From Bacteroidota bacterium (GTDB taxonomy: Bacteria > Bacteroidota > Bacteroidia > Chitinophagales > Chitinophagaceae): DNA of 35,076 nucleotides. Below are positions 7,617-17,141 of this stretch, piece by piece. Location: NCBI GenBank assembly GCA_014190475.1, contig BJGL01000018.1, positions 1 through 35,076 of the forward strand. Direction: 5' to 3'. Both the position numbers and the translations under genes were made by a program. The notes under the pieces are model-generated. The model was given only the letters and a program-made list of their open reading frames with translations, made no database searches and had not been told where the DNA came from. Each line of letters begins with the position of its first letter. Positions within the stretch are counted from its first letter, which is position 1.

Positions 7617-9761
7617 ATGGCAGATTTAAAGTTTCAACGAAATTTCGGTATTGCTGCTCACATCGATGCCGGTAAAACAACAACTACGGAGCGTATTCTC
7701 CGCTATACAGGGATGATTCACCGGATCGGAGAGGTGCACGAAGGTGCTGCTACTACGGACTGGATGGAGCAGGAAAAGGAGCGTGGAATTACCATCACCT
7801 CCGCGGCTGTGAGTTGTAAATGGAATTTCCCAACCGAAAAGGGAAAGAATACTGCTGATACAAAGCCTTACTATTTTAATATTATCGATACTCCTGGTCA
7901 CGTGGACTTTACCGTTGAGGTGGAGCGTTCCATGCGTGTATTGGATGGATTGATTGCCCTCTTTTCTGCGGTTGACGGAGTAGAGCCCCAGTCGGAGACT
8001 GTATGGCGTCAAGCAAACCGTTATGGGGTTCCTCGTATCGGATTCGTAAATAAAATGGACCGTGCGGGTGCTGACTTTTTGAACGTAGTGAAGCAGGTGC
8101 GTGAAATGCTCGGTTCTAAAGCTGTTCCCCTCCAGCTTCCAATTGGTGCAGAAGATAATTTCAAAGGGGTGGTTGATTTAATCAAGATGAAAGGAATTAT
8201 CTGGCACGCAGAAACAGAAGGAATGACTTTCGATGAAATTGATGTGCCTGCTGATATGGTGGAAGAAGCAAAAGAGTGGAGAGCAAACCTGGTTGAAGCT
8301 GTTGCGGAGTATGATGATACATTGATGGAAAAATTCTTTGAAGATCCTAACAGTATTTCTGAAGCTGAAATTCATGAAGCGATCCGCAAGGCAACCATTG
8401 ATTTATCGATCGTTCCCATGATGTGTGGCTCTTCTTTCAAAAACAAAGGTGTGCAGACTGCATTAGATGCGGTTTGTCGTTATCTACCTTCACCCATTGA
8501 TATTCCTGATACAAAAGGAACGCATCCTGATACAGGAGCGGAGTTGGTGCGCAAAGCAGATCCTAAAGAACCTTTCGCGGCACTTGCATTCAAGATTATG
8601 ACGGACCCCTTCGTAGGTCGTTTGGCGTTCTTCCGTGCTTACTCTGGCCGTTTGGATGCTGGTTCTTATGTACTCAACGTGCGCAGCGGTAAGAAAGAGC
8701 GTATCAGTCGTATCATGAAAATGTTTGCTAACAAGCAAAATCCAATTGATTTCATCGAGGCCGGTGATATTGGAGCAGCGGTTGGTTTTAAAGAAATTAA
8801 AACGGGAGACACGCTCTGTGATGAAAACCATCCAATCACCTTGGAGAACATGTTTATCCCTGAGCCAGTAATCGCCATTGCCGTTGAGCCTAAAACACAG
8901 GCTGACGTAGATAAAATGGGTATGGCTATCGCCAAGCTTGTTGAAGAAGATCCTACACTGCGTGTTAACACCGATGAGGAAACAGGACAAACTATTCTTC
9001 GTGGAATGGGAGAATTACACCTGGAGATCATCATCGATCGTATGCGTCGTGAATTCAAGGTGGAAGTAAACCAAGGAGCACCACAGGTAGCTTACAAGGA
9101 AGCATTCACTGCTACTGTTGAACATCGCGAAACGTTGAAGAAGCAAACGGGTGGTCGTGGTAAGTTCGCTGATATCATTTTCAGTATTGGACCAGTTGAT
9201 GCAGAGTGGCAAGCGGAAAACCCCGACAAGCACTACCAATTTGTCAATGATATTTTTGGAGGCTCTATTCCTCGTGAATTTGTGCCTTCTATCCAAAAGG
9301 GTTTTGAACAGTCGATGACTACAGGGGTACTTGCTAGTTATCCGGTGGCGAATATGAAAATCCGTGTTTATGATGGAAGTTTCCACGCGGTAGACTCTGA
9401 CTCTATGTCTTTTGAATTGTGTGCAAAGCAAGGATTCCGTGAGGCAGCCAGAAAAGCAAAGCCAGTGTTACTTGAGCCTATCATGAAAGTTGAAGTGGTT
9501 ACTCCTGATCAGTACATGGGAGATGTTACCGGGGACTTGAACCGTCGTCGTGGTATGATGGAGGGTATGGACAGCCGTGCAGGTGCGCAAGTAATCAAGG
9601 CAAAAGTTCCATTAAGTGAGATGTTTGGATATGTGACTCAACTTCGTTCGCTTTCATCCGGACGTGCTTCTTCTACTATGGAATTTTCTCACTATTCCCC
9701 AGCGCCAAACAACATTGCTGAGGAAGTGATTGCTAAGGTAAAAGGGAAGGCAACGGCCTAA
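7617..9761 (+). CDS. fusA: Translation elongation factor G
   Basis: GTPase that drives ribosomal translocation and, with RRF, ribosome recycling. The ATG at 7617 gives [15 protein letters not shown], the family N-terminus, and fits the TACCTTTG promoter box 25 bases upstream. 714 residues. Seen: G1 [12 protein letters not shown] (~14-25), G3 DTPGHVDF, G4 NKMDR, a domain III/IV region with GMGELHLEI, and domain IV/V ([23 protein letters not shown]). A short insertion between switch I and G3 (around [15 protein letters not shown]) is present, as in other Bacteroidota EF-G as far as I recall. rpsL and rpsG, its usual upstream partners, are not here. A terminator follows, so it is transcribed apart from the S10 operon. 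Confidence 0.98.
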   Translation: MADLKFQRNFGIAAHIDAGKTTTTERILRYTGMIHRIGEVHEGAATTDWMEQEKERGITITSAAVSCKWNFPTEKGKNTADTKPYYFNIIDTPGHVDFTVEVERSMRVLDGLIALFSAVDGVEPQSETVWRQANRYGVPRIGFVNKMDRAGADFLNVVKQVREMLGSKAVPLQLPIGAEDNFKGVVDLIKMKGIIWHAETEGMTFDEIDVPADMVEEAKEWRANLVEAVAEYDDTLMEKFFEDPNSISEAEIHEAIRKATIDLSIVPMMCGSSFKNKGVQTALDAVCRYLPSPIDIPDTKGTHPDTGAELVRKADPKEPFAALAFKIMTDPFVGRLAFFRAYSGRLDAGSYVLNVRSGKKERISRIMKMFANKQNPIDFIEAGDIGAAVGFKEIKTGDTLCDENHPITLENMFIPEPVIAIAVEPKTQADVDKMGMAIAKLVEEDPTLRVNTDEETGQTILRGMGELHLEIIIDRMRREFKVEVNQGAPQVAYKEAFTATVEHRETLKKQTGGRGKFADIIFSIGPVDAEWQAENPDKHYQFVNDIFGGSIPREFVPSIQKGFEQSMTTGVLASYPVANMKIRVYDGSFHAVDSDSMSFELCAKQGFREAARKAKPVLLEPIMKVEVVTPDQYMGDVTGDLNRRRGMMEGMDSRAGAQVIKAKVPLSEMFGYVTQLRSLSSGRASSTMEFSHYSPAPNNIAEEVIAKVKGKATA

Positions 9762-9782
9762 TTCCTCGCCAATAGATATTCC

Positions 9783-9815
9783 AAAGACCGCTTTGAAAGA
9801 GGCGGTCTTTTTTTT
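9783..9815 (+). terminator. Rho-independent terminator after fusA
   Basis: AAAGACCGC (9783-9791) pairs with GCGGTCTTT (9802-9810), with an inner loop that can pair further, followed by eight T (9808-9815). It separates fusA from the S10 operon. The remaining 9816-9941 holds AT-rich sequence with nothing recognised. Confidence 0.85.
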
Positions 9816-9941
9816 GGTAAATGAGCAGGACCTTGAAGCTCCCTCGTCGTCCTAAATAAAGCATTGGTTTTCAGCTAATTTTGAGTTTTTTTGTATGTTT
9901 TGCAAATATTCTGGTTAAGGGCAAAAAATAGGCGATAACTA

Positions 9942-9973
9942 TTTGGTTGGTACGGACTTCTCGCTTACCTTTG
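9942..9973 (+). promoter_or_regulatory. Complete Bacteroidota promoter of the S10 ribosomal operon
   Basis: TTTG (9942-9945), 20-base spacer, TACCTTTG (9966-9973): both boxes match the Bacteroidota sigma consensus exactly. The predicted start near 9977 gives a leader of about 27 bases that begins with a 4-bp G/C hairpin (CCCC 9977-9980, GGGG 9991-9994). It supports the rpsJ ATG at 10004. Confidence 0.75.
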
Positions 9974-10003
9974 CATCCCCTAAAGAAAAAGGGGTACGTA
10001 CAC

Positions 10004-10309
10004 ATGTCGCAGCGCATTCGAATCAAATTGCAATCTTACGATCATAATCTGGTGGACAAGTCTGCAGATAAGATCGTTAAAACTGTTCGCAGTACTGGCG
10101 CAGTTGTAACAGGGCCTATTCCTCTGCCAACTCGCACCAAAATTTTCACTGTATTGCGTTCTCCTCACGTCAACAAGAAAAGCCGTGAGCAGTTTCAATT
10201 AGCAACACACAAGCGTCTATTGGATATTTATACTTCCACTAGTCGCACGGTTGATGCGTTGAGCAAACTGGATTTGCCCAGCGGTGTGGAAGTAGAGATC
10301 AAAGCCTAA
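10004..10309 (+). CDS. rpsJ: 30S ribosomal protein S10
   Basis: Small-subunit head protein and NusE antitermination partner. [20 protein letters not shown] is the family N-terminus; 101 residues, with the conserved GPIPLPTRT turn and [10 protein letters not shown] loop. The start at 10004 is set by homology and by the promoter at 9942-9973; the frame stays open upstream into the promoter. First gene of the long ribosomal run. It is followed by an unusually long 259-base spacer before rplC. Confidence 0.97.
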   Translation: MSQRIRIKLQSYDHNLVDKSADKIVKTVRSTGAVVTGPIPLPTRTKIFTVLRSPHVNKKSREQFQLATHKRLLDIYTSTSRTVDALSKLDLPSGVEVEIKA

Positions 10310-10568
10310 CAGTTTTGAAAATGCGTAAGGGAATTCGCAACTCCCACTAGTTCTTATCATTGATTTTTGAAACAATTGCCATCTCTCAACCGGAATTAAA
10401 ACTCCGATAAAAGAGCGCTGGCTTTTAAACATAAAACAAGCCATTCAGGGTTTGTTTACTGCCGGTACTTCCCCATAAAGGAAAAGGTCGGCGGCGAACG
10501 GGGATTGAAGTCCAAACGATCGTGTTTGGATTGTCCCAATAACCTTGCAGGCACAAAACCTAAAGAAC
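10310..10568 (+). other. Long spacer between rpsJ and rplC with inverted repeats (candidate leader RNA)
   Basis: 259 bases without a gene inside an otherwise tightly packed operon. It contains TCCAAAC-GATCGT-GTTTGGA (10511-10530), a 7-bp hairpin enclosed by GGGA (10501-10504) and TCCC (10533-10536), and a looser GCCG...CGGC pairing around 10463-10494 that encloses TTCC/GGAA. No full TAnnTTTG promoter is seen; TAACCTTG (10540-10547) is a seven-of-eight match without a properly spaced -33 box. It may be an autoregulatory leader (for example for L4 or L3), but no known family was recognised. Confidence 0.4.
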
Positions 10569-11186
10569 ATGAAAGGTATTATTGGGAAAAAACTGGGAAT
10601 GACCAGTGTATTCGATCCCTCCGGAAAGCAGACCCCCTGCACGATCATCGAGGCGGGTCCTTGTGTAGTTACTCAAGTAAAGTCCAAAGACACGGACGGG
10701 TACAGCGCTCTCCAGCTATCTTTTGGAGACAAGAAAGAAAAGCGTGCTACAAAAGCCGAGGTTAATCACTTTTCCAAATCACAAACTACTCCCAAGCGTT
10801 TCTCTAAAGAGTTTCGCAATTTCTCCATCGAAAAAAATCTGGGTGAAACTGTAACGGTAGACATTTTCTCCGAAGGTGAAACTGTTGAGGTTGTAGGTAC
10901 CACCAAGGGTAAAGGATTCCAGGGTGTTGTAAAACGTCATGGTTTCGGTGGTGTGGGTCAACAATCGCATGGTCAGCATGACCGTCAACGTGCCCCTGGA
11001 TCATTGGGTAACTCCTCTGATGCGAGCCGTGTAATGAAGGGAATGCGTATGGCTGGACGTATGGGGAACGATCGCGTCAAAATGAAAGGTTTAAAAGTGG
11101 TGAAAGTTTTCGCTGAGAAAAATTACATCCTAGTGAGTGGTTCTGTTCCAGGCCACAATGGTTCCATCGTTCTTATTCAAAAATAA
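10569..11186 (+). CDS. rplC: 50S ribosomal protein L3
   Basis: Early 23S rRNA-binding protein near the peptidyl transferase centre. The ATG at 10569 gives [15 protein letters not shown], the canonical N-terminus. 205 residues, with the internal extension region [16 protein letters not shown] and the loop APGSLG...[11 protein letters not shown] that reaches toward the catalytic centre. It sits after the long spacer at 10310-10568 and 33 bases before rplD. Confidence 0.97.
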   Translation: MKGIIGKKLGMTSVFDPSGKQTPCTIIEAGPCVVTQVKSKDTDGYSALQLSFGDKKEKRATKAEVNHFSKSQTTPKRFSKEFRNFSIEKNLGETVTVDIFSEGETVEVVGTTKGKGFQGVVKRHGFGGVGQQSHGQHDRQRAPGSLGNSSDASRVMKGMRMAGRMGNDRVKMKGLKVVKVFAEKNYILVSGSVPGHNGSIVLIQK

Positions 11187-11219
11187 TCGCGTACCACACA
11201 ATTATAAACTGAACGCAAC

Positions 11220-11855
11220 ATGAAACTCGACGTCTTAAATACAAAAGGTACTGCAACTGGTCGCTCCGTAGAATTACCGGAGGAGATCTTTGGTGCTGAA
11301 CCGAATAATCACGTGATCTACTTAGCAGTTAAGCAATACTTAGCGGCACAGCGTCAAGGTACGCACAAGGTGAAAACACGTGCTGAAGTAAAAGGGGCCA
11401 GCCGCAAATTGCACAAGCAAAAAGGAACAGGTGGAAGCCGAAAGGGTAATATCCGTAACCCTTTGTACAAAGGTGGTGGTACAATTTTTGGTCCTAAGCC
11501 GCATAGCTACGATATCAAGGTGAACCGTAAGGTGAAAGACCTGGCAAAAATTTCTGCGCTTAGTTATAAAGCAAAGGGTAATGCCATTTTGGTTGTAGAA
11601 GACATCAATATGGAAAAGCCCAAAACAAAGCAGTTGATGGAAATTTTGGGTAATCTTAAAGTAGCTGACAAGAAAACTCTTTTTGTTACTCCTGATTACA
11701 ACGATAATGTAGAAATGTCTATCCGCAATGTTCCTTCTGTAATGGGGGTATTGCTGAGCGATATCAATACGTATGATATTATGAACTCTGAGGTTTTGGT
11801 AATGACGGAGAGTGCAGCAAAAATTTTCGCTGACGAAGAAAAAAGTGAAGCTTAA
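11220..11855 (+). CDS. rplD: 50S ribosomal protein L4
   Basis: 23S rRNA-binding protein lining the exit tunnel; in many bacteria it represses its own operon. 211 residues starting MKLDVLNTKG. The tunnel loop is visible (KVKTRAEVKGASRKLHKQKG then TGGSRKGNIRNP, ~53-82), followed by the alpha/beta body (SALSYKAKGNAILVVEDI). The start region is A-rich with no Shine-Dalgarno motif. Confidence 0.97.
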   Translation: MKLDVLNTKGTATGRSVELPEEIFGAEPNNHVIYLAVKQYLAAQRQGTHKVKTRAEVKGASRKLHKQKGTGGSRKGNIRNPLYKGGGTIFGPKPHSYDIKVNRKVKDLAKISALSYKAKGNAILVVEDINMEKPKTKQLMEILGNLKVADKKTLFVTPDYNDNVEMSIRNVPSVMGVLLSDINTYDIMNSEVLVMTESAAKIFADEEKSEA

Positions 11856-11877
11856 TTAACAGCATAAAACAAGCGTA

Positions 11878-12177
11878 ATGAAACTGTCTGAAGTACTGAT
11901 CAAGCCCATCCTGACTGAAAAGGCAAATGCCCAACAGGAAAAGCTTCGTCGCTATGCTTTCAAAGTGGCTCGTAAAGCCAACAAATTGGAAATTAAAAAA
12001 GCCGTTGAAAGCTTTTATGGTGTAACTGTAACAGATGTAAATACCTCTGTAGTGCCCGGTAAAAACAAAACTCGCTTTACCAAAAGTGGTTTTATTGCCG
12101 GACGTAAGCCTGCTTACAAAAAAGCAATGGTAACTGTTGCAGAAGGTGAAACAATTGATCTCTATTCCACCATTTAA
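11878..12177 (+). CDS. rplW: 50S ribosomal protein L23
   Basis: Tunnel-exit protein that docks trigger factor and SRP. 99 residues: MKLSEVLIKPILTEKA, then YAFKVARKANKLEIKKAVESFYGV and the VNTSVVPGKNKTR loop typical of the family. 22 bases after rplD and 54 bases before rplB. Confidence 0.97.
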   Translation: MKLSEVLIKPILTEKANAQQEKLRRYAFKVARKANKLEIKKAVESFYGVTVTDVNTSVVPGKNKTRFTKSGFIAGRKPAYKKAMVTVAEGETIDLYSTI

Positions 12178-12231
12178 TTAGTTAAAAGAATGGCTTCAAC
12201 AGCCGCAAATGTTGAGTAAAAAGAAAAAGAT

Positions 12232-13071
12232 ATGTCATTAAGAAAATTTAAACCCATTACCGCCGGTACGCGTTGGAGAATTGGCAACGCTTACGCTGAG
12301 GTAACTACAAATGTTCCTGAGAAAAGCTTATTGGAAGCTAAGCCTCGCACGGGTGGACGTAATACGTCTGGTCACTTGACTATGCGCTACCGTGGTGGTG
12401 GACATAAAAAGAAGTATCGTATCATCGATTTCAAGCGTAATAAGTCAGGAGTGGCTACAGTTGAATCGATTCAGTACGATCCAAACCGTACCGCCTTTAT
12501 CGCCTTGTTGGTATATGCAGATGGTGAAAAGCGTTATATCCTTGCTCCTCAGGGATTAGAAGTTGGAGCGAAAGTGGAGAGTGGTCCTAATGTGGCCCCT
12601 GAAGTTGGAAATACCCTTCCAATGCGCAATATGCCATTGGGTACCAATATTCATAACATTGAAATGCAGCCTGGACAGGGTGGTAAACTGGCACGTAGTG
12701 CTGGATCCTCTGCGCAGTTGGCAAACAAGGAAGATCGATATGCTGTTTTGAAAATGCCAAGTGGTGAGTTACGTAAAGTACTCATTGATTGTAATGCTAC
12801 GGTGGGTGTGGTTAGTAACAGTGACCATAGTCTTCAAAGCATGGGTAAGGCCGGGCGTAATCGTTGGAAAGGAATTCGTCCACGCAACCGTGGTGTAGCC
12901 ATGAACCCTGTGGATCACCCGATGGGTGGTGGAGAGGGTAAGGCATCCGGAGGACAGCCTCGTTCTAGAAATGGCCAATACTCTCGTGGTTTGAAAACAC
13001 GTACAGTTGGTAAGTCAAGCGACAAGCTGATTATCCAGCGCAAGAACGGTAGCAAAATCGGAAACAAATAA
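12232..13071 (+). CDS. rplB: 50S ribosomal protein L2
   Basis: Binds 23S rRNA domain IV and supports subunit association and peptidyl transfer. 279 residues. Seen: [20 protein letters not shown], the [10 protein letters not shown] strand, [11 protein letters not shown], and the highly conserved [16 protein letters not shown] with the functionally important His. The C-terminus GLKTR...NKLIIQRK-like ([13 protein letters not shown]) is normal. Confidence 0.98.
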   Translation: MSLRKFKPITAGTRWRIGNAYAEVTTNVPEKSLLEAKPRTGGRNTSGHLTMRYRGGGHKKKYRIIDFKRNKSGVATVESIQYDPNRTAFIALLVYADGEKRYILAPQGLEVGAKVESGPNVAPEVGNTLPMRNMPLGTNIHNIEMQPGQGGKLARSAGSSAQLANKEDRYAVLKMPSGELRKVLIDCNATVGVVSNSDHSLQSMGKAGRNRWKGIRPRNRGVAMNPVDHPMGGGEGKASGGQPRSRNGQYSRGLKTRTVGKSSDKLIIQRKNGSKIGNK

Positions 13072-13094
13072 TCTAATTACACAACAATTCTAAT

Positions 13095-13364
13095 ATGGCT
13101 CGTTCGATTAAAAAAGGCCCTTACATCGCCACTCACCTTGAGAAAAAGGTATTGGCCATGAACGAAGGAAAATCCAAGAAAGGAGTAATCAAAACTTGGA
13201 GTCGTCGTTCTACCATCTCTCCCGAGTTTGTAGGGCACACATTTGCTGTACACAATGGAAATAAGTTCATCCCTGTGTATGTAACAGAATTCATGGTGGG
13301 GCATAAGCTTGGTGAATTTGCACCAACCCGCCAGTTCAAAGGACACTCTAAAAAAGAAGGTTAA
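13095..13364 (+). CDS. rpsS: 30S ribosomal protein S19
   Basis: Head protein contacting 16S rRNA near the A site and bridge B1a. 89 residues: [56 protein letters not shown], all standard. 23 bases after rplB and 18 bases before rplV. Confidence 0.98.
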   Translation: MARSIKKGPYIATHLEKKVLAMNEGKSKKGVIKTWSRRSTISPEFVGHTFAVHNGNKFIPVYVTEFMVGHKLGEFAPTRQFKGHSKKEG

Positions 13365-13382
13365 TCCAAGAAATAGTCAACC

Positions 13383-13727
13383 ATGGAAGCAGTAGCTAAA
13401 CTGAGAAATTATCCTACATCCCCTCGCAAGATGCGTTTGCTTGCCGATATGATTCGTGGTCAGCAGGTGGAGCAGGTGTTAGCACAACTTGAATTCAATC
13501 CCAAGCATCCGGCAGTTCCTCTGCGTAAGCTGGTGTTGAGTGCTATCAGCAATTGGAAACAGAAGAACGAAGGTGGGGACGAGAGTCAACTCATCATCAA
13601 AACCATTTTCGTAGATGGTGCTCGTACTATCAAGCGTATGCGTCCAGCCCCGCAGGGTCGTGGTTACAGAGTACGCAAGCGTAGCAACCACGTAACGGTA
13701 ATAGTAGATACTAAAGAGAAAAAATAA
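13383..13727 (+). CDS. rplV: 50S ribosomal protein L22
   Basis: Lines the exit tunnel opposite L4. 114 residues: [32 protein letters not shown], and the beta-hairpin tip [20 protein letters not shown] that reaches the tunnel constriction. Between rpsS and rpsC in the conserved order. Confidence 0.97.
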   Translation: MEAVAKLRNYPTSPRKMRLLADMIRGQQVEQVLAQLEFNPKHPAVPLRKLVLSAISNWKQKNEGGDESQLIIKTIFVDGARTIKRMRPAPQGRGYRVRKRSNHVTVIVDTKEKK

Positions 13728-13753
13728 TATTAAACGAATAACCTACACCAAAC

Positions 13754-14539
13754 ATGGGTCAGAAAGCAAATCCGATAGGTAACCGATTAGGCATCATCCG
13801 CGGATGGGAGTCCAACTGGTACGGCAATAGAAAAGATTTTGCCGGCAAACTGATTGAAGATCACAAAATCAGAACCTATCTAAACGCTCGTATCAACAAA
13901 GGAGGAATCTCCAAAATTGTAATCGAGCGAACACTGGGAAAGCTGATTGTTACAATCCACACTTCTAAGCCTGGTATCATCATTGGTAAAGGCGGTGGTG
14001 AAGTGGATCGTATCAAAGAAGAATTAAAAAAGCTAACCAACAAGGAAGATGTTCAGATCAATATTCTGGAAATCCGTCGTCCTGAATTGGATGCCATGAT
14101 CGTGGGAGACACTATTGCTCGTCAGATCGAAAATCGTATCAACTTTAAGCGTGCTACCAAAATGGCCATTGCATCTGCACTTCGTATGGGTGCTGAGGGA
14201 ATCAAGGTCAAATTAAGCGGACGTTTAGCAGGTGCTGAGATTGCACGTAGCGAGGAGTTCAAACAAGGACGTGTTCCACTGCATACTTTTCGTATGGATA
14301 TCGATTATGCGAACGTATTTGCTCAAACTGTATATGGAAAAATTGGTATCAAGGTTTGGATTTGTAAAGGCGAAGTGTTGGCAAAGCGTGATCTCAATCC
14401 AAATTTTGTAGGCGGTAAGAGTGAATTGAGCGATCGTCGTGGCGGTGGACGTGAAGAAGGTCGTGGCGGTGAACGTCGTGATGACCGTAGAGGCGGTGGT
14501 GGCGATCGTCGTGGTGGTGGTCGTGAGCGTCGTGGGTAA
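13754..14539 (+). CDS. rpsC: 30S ribosomal protein S3 with an Arg/Gly-rich C-terminal tail
   Basis: Forms part of the mRNA entry channel. 261 residues. The body is standard: [13 protein letters not shown], the KH domain GXXG loop [13 protein letters not shown] (~75-87), and [19 protein letters not shown], ending with [15 protein letters not shown]. From about residue 219 an extra tail of ~40 residues is almost only Gly, Arg, Asp and Glu in RRGGG/RGGER-type repeats; the DNA there is a run of degenerate CGTCGTGGCGGT units. The tail is absent from E. coli S3 but similar tails occur in Bacteroidota. Confidence 0.97.
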   Translation: MGQKANPIGNRLGIIRGWESNWYGNRKDFAGKLIEDHKIRTYLNARINKGGISKIVIERTLGKLIVTIHTSKPGIIIGKGGGEVDRIKEELKKLTNKEDVQINILEIRRPELDAMIVGDTIARQIENRINFKRATKMAIASALRMGAEGIKVKLSGRLAGAEIARSEEFKQGRVPLHTFRMDIDYANVFAQTVYGKIGIKVWICKGEVLAKRDLNPNFVGGKSELSDRRGGGREEGRGGERRDDRRGGGGDRRGGGRERRG

Positions 14540-14578
14540 TTCAAAAAAAATCATTAACGAAACTTGAAATAGTTAGTC

Positions 14579-15001
14579 ATGTTACAACCAAAAAGAACCA
14601 AGCACCGGAAAATGCAAAAAGGAAGAATGAAAGGCGATGCCAAAAGAGGCACGACCATTTCATTTGGTTCTTATGCATTAAAGGCGTTGGACCAGCATTG
14701 GATTACGGATCGTCAGATCGAGGCTGCTCGTCAGGCGCTCACCCGTGAAATGAAAAGGGAAGGAAATGTGTGGATACGAATATTCCCTGACAAGCCAATT
14801 ACCCGCAAGCCTGCAGAGGTGAGGATGGGTAAGGGTAAAGGTAACCTTGAATTCTGGGCAGCCGTTGTAAAGCCTGGTCGTATCCTTTTTGAAGTGGATG
14901 GTGTAAGTGAGTCTGTGGCACGCGCCTCTCTCGCACTTGCAGCTGGTAAGCTTCCTATTAAAACTAAATTCATTGTGCGCCGTGACCTTGTCACTGCCTA
15001 A
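14579..15001 (+). CDS. rplP: 50S ribosomal protein L16
   Basis: Late-assembling protein contacting A-site tRNA. 140 residues: [64 protein letters not shown] (functional loop), and FEVDGVSES. 39 bases after rpsC. Confidence 0.97.
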   Translation: MLQPKRTKHRKMQKGRMKGDAKRGTTISFGSYALKALDQHWITDRQIEAARQALTREMKREGNVWIRIFPDKPITRKPAEVRMGKGKGNLEFWAAVVKPGRILFEVDGVSESVARASLALAAGKLPIKTKFIVRRDLVTA

Positions 15002-15020
15002 CATTTAAAACAATAGCACG

Positions 15021-15230
15021 ATGTCCAAGAAAACTGAATTTTTAAAAACCCTGCAGGGAATGAATGAGCAAGACCTGCGTGCACGTTTGGCTGATGATCA
15101 GCAAAGACTGAAAAAAATGGAGTTTGCGCATGCTATTTCTCCCTTGGAGAATCCTATGTCAATTCGCAGTCTTCGCCGCGATATTGCCCGACTAAAAACT
15201 GCTCTCGAATCAAAGCAACAGCAAGCCTGA
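15021..15230 (+). CDS. rpmC: 50S ribosomal protein L29
   Basis: Small helical protein at the tunnel exit. 69 residues, two helices: LKTLQGMNEQDLRARLADDQQRL then NPMSIRSLRRDIARLKTALE. The C-terminal SLRRDIARLKT matches the L29 signature. 13 bases before rpsQ. Confidence 0.95.
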   Translation: MSKKTEFLKTLQGMNEQDLRARLADDQQRLKKMEFAHAISPLENPMSIRSLRRDIARLKTALESKQQQA

Positions 15231-15243
15231 TAAATAACCTAAC

Positions 15244-15501
15244 ATGGAAGCAAGAAATTTAAGAAAGACCAGGACCGGTGTGGTGACCAGCAACAAGATG
15301 GAAAAGACCATCACTGTAGCTGTAGAACGTAAAGTAAAACACCCGATCTACGGAAAGTTCGTAAAGAAAACGACCAAATTCCATGCGCATGACGATAAGA
15401 ACGAATGCAGCATTGGAGATATCGTAAAAATCATGGAAACTCGTCCGCTCAGCAAGACAAAGCGCTGGAGATTAGTGGAAGTGGTAGAAAAAGTGAAGTA
15501 A
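15244..15501 (+). CDS. rpsQ: 30S ribosomal protein S17
   Basis: Primary 16S rRNA-binding OB-fold protein. 85 residues: [65 protein letters not shown], all typical. It has an ordinary start at 15244. Confidence 0.97.
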   Translation: MEARNLRKTRTGVVTSNKMEKTITVAVERKVKHPIYGKFVKKTTKFHAHDDKNECSIGDIVKIMETRPLSKTKRWRLVEVVEKVK

Positions 15502-15536
15502 AATCTGATTAGGATTAATTGTAAAATAACTTTTGT

Positions 15537-15905
15537 ATGATACAGCAAGAAAGCCGATTGAATGTGGCCGATAACAGTGGTGCCAAAGAGGTGCTCTGTA
15601 TTCGTGTACTCGGTAATAGTGGACAGCGTTACGCTCGAATCGGTGACAAGATTGTAGTAACGGTTAAGGATGCGCTACCTGCCGGTGGTATTAAAAAAGG
15701 AACTGTTGCTAAAGCGGTGATAGTACGTACCACTAACAAGTTGCGTCGCAAAGATGGCTCTTATATCCGCTTTGATGACAACGCCGTTGTAATCCTTAAC
15801 CAGTCAGACGAACCACGCGGTACCCGCATCTTTGGCCCTGTTGCCCGTGAACTTCGTGACAAGGGTTACATGAAAATTATCTCATTAGCTCCAGAGGTTC
15901 TATAA
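15537..15905 (+). CDS. rplN: 50S ribosomal protein L14
   Basis: Subunit-interface protein in bridge B8. 122 residues: [21 protein letters not shown], the conserved [13 protein letters not shown], and [28 protein letters not shown] at the C-terminus. Complete and normal. 28 bases before rplX. Confidence 0.98.
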   Translation: MIQQESRLNVADNSGAKEVLCIRVLGNSGQRYARIGDKIVVTVKDALPAGGIKKGTVAKAVIVRTTNKLRRKDGSYIRFDDNAVVILNQSDEPRGTRIFGPVARELRDKGYMKIISLAPEVL

Positions 15906-15933
15906 TCACGGAGTAAATCATAAGAAGCAAACT

Positions 15934-16269
15934 ATGAAAGCAAGATTCAAAGCCAAGTACAACATCCGCAAAGGTGATACCGTAGTGGTAATTGCAGGGG
16001 ATGATAAAGACCTTGCCAAGCCACGTACTGTACGTGAAGTGTTGGTGGAAGAGGGTAAGGTTATTGTGGAAGGAGTGAATATTATCACTAAGCATACAAA
16101 GCCAACAGCCCAAAATACAAAGGGTGGTATTGTAAAAAAGGAAGCACCTATTCACATCAGTAATGTGATGTTGTGGGATGCCAAGGCCAAGGCCGCGGCA
16201 CGTGTTAAGCGTGAGCGTTCCAATGGTAAAACAGTAAGAATTTCCAAAAAATCAGGAGAAACGTTATGA
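15934..16269 (+). CDS. rplX: 50S ribosomal protein L24
   Basis: Assembly initiator near the tunnel exit, KOW fold. 111 residues: [19 protein letters not shown] then [15 protein letters not shown] and [17 protein letters not shown]. Its stop overlaps the rplE start by 4 bases (ATGA), implying coupled translation. Confidence 0.97.
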   Translation: MKARFKAKYNIRKGDTVVVIAGDDKDLAKPRTVREVLVEEGKVIVEGVNIITKHTKPTAQNTKGGIVKKEAPIHISNVMLWDAKAKAAARVKRERSNGKTVRISKKSGETL

Positions 16270-16835
16270 GTACAAAAGCGTACAAGCCAAGATTAGCTAC
16301 CAAGTACAAGAGCGAGGTAGTACCGAACCTGGTCAAAAAGTTTAACTACGAAACGGTGATGCAAGCTCCTCGTCTGGAGAAAATTTGTGTGAACCGTGGT
16401 ATCAATGGTGCAGTTTCTGATAAGAAGACTGTAGACATTGCAGTCGAGGAATTGACCACTATTACGGGTCAAAAAGCGGTGCCTACCATGTCTAAAAAAG
16501 ACATCTCAAACTTCAAGCTTCGTAAGGGGATGCCCATTGGTGCAAAAGTGACCCTTCGCGGGGAGAAAATGTATGAGTTCCTGGATCGTTTGATCTCTGT
16601 TGCGTTACCACGTGTACGTGACTTCAAAGGGGTGAATGACAAGTCTTTTGACGGTCGTGGTAACTATACACTGGGTGTTACTGAGCAAATTATTTTCCCA
16701 GAGATTGATATCGACAAAGTGAGTAAAATCACCGGTATGGATATCACGTTCGTAACCACTGCTAATAGCGATGAAGAGGCTTTTGAATTGTTAAAGGAGA
16801 TGGGGATGCCTTTCAAAAATGTAAAAAATAACTAA
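16266..16835 (+). CDS. rplE: 50S ribosomal protein L5
   Basis: 5S rRNA-binding protein of the central protuberance. 189 residues: [82 protein letters not shown] and the closing [15 protein letters not shown]. Starts inside the rplX stop. Confidence 0.98.
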   Translation: MSTKAYKPRLATKYKSEVVPNLVKKFNYETVMQAPRLEKICVNRGINGAVSDKKTVDIAVEELTTITGQKAVPTMSKKDISNFKLRKGMPIGAKVTLRGEKMYEFLDRLISVALPRVRDFKGVNDKSFDGRGNYTLGVTEQIIFPEIDIDKVSKITGMDITFVTTANSDEEAFELLKEMGMPFKNVKNN

Positions 16836-16853
16836 TAACCTTAATAAACACAC

Positions 16854-17123
16854 ATGGCAAAAACTTCCGTAAAAGCCAGACAACGTAAGCGTGAAAGAAT
16901 GGTTGATCATTACGCTACCAAGCGCGAGGCGTTGAAACAAGCCGGTGACTGGAAAGCATTGGATGAATTACCCCGCAATGGTTCTAAAGTTCGTCTGAAG
17001 AATCGTTGTCAGTTGACTGGTCGTCCAAAGGGGTACGTTCGCTACTTTGGAATTTCCAGGATTGCCCTTCGTGATATGGCCCTCAATGGTAAAATTCCCG
17101 GACTTAAAAAAGCAAGCTGGTAA
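16854..17123 (+). CDS. rpsN: 30S ribosomal protein S14 (zinc-independent type)
   Basis: Head protein of the small subunit. 89 residues with [20 protein letters not shown] and [24 protein letters not shown]. Only one Cys is present in the region where the short zinc-type S14 has CxxC pairs, so this is the long zinc-free (C-minus) type. Ends with the standard PGLKKASW. Confidence 0.97.
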   Translation: MAKTSVKARQRKRERMVDHYATKREALKQAGDWKALDELPRNGSKVRLKNRCQLTGRPKGYVRYFGISRIALRDMALNGKIPGLKKASW

Positions 17124-17141
17124 TCTTTAAATAAACGAATT

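Noticed and set aside
8490-9431. Long minus-strand open frames inside fusA (and similar ones inside rpsC, rplP, secY and others)
   Set aside because: They lie opposite strongly conserved genes, have no recognisable domains, and follow from codon bias on the coding strand.
9894-9902. TATGTTTTG as an extra promoter between fusA and rpsJ
   Set aside because: The box has an extra T relative to TAnnTTTG, the complete promoter at 9942-9973 lies closer to rpsJ, and no gene starts within 50 bases of it.
9816-9941. Possible tRNA or small RNA between fusA terminator and S10 promoter
   Set aside because: No cloverleaf, no GTTC-type T-loop and no CCA end are visible; sequence is AT-rich with simple T-runs.
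10540-10547. TAACCTTG as an internal promoter -7 box for rplC
   Set aside because: One mismatch, and the nearest TTTG (10525-10528) is only 11 bases away, so the spacing is wrong. Left as a candidate inside the spacer only.
14405-14540. CRISPR-like or tandem-repeat array in the rpsC tail
   Set aside because: The repeats are degenerate Gly/Arg codons in frame within rpsC, with no spacer structure.
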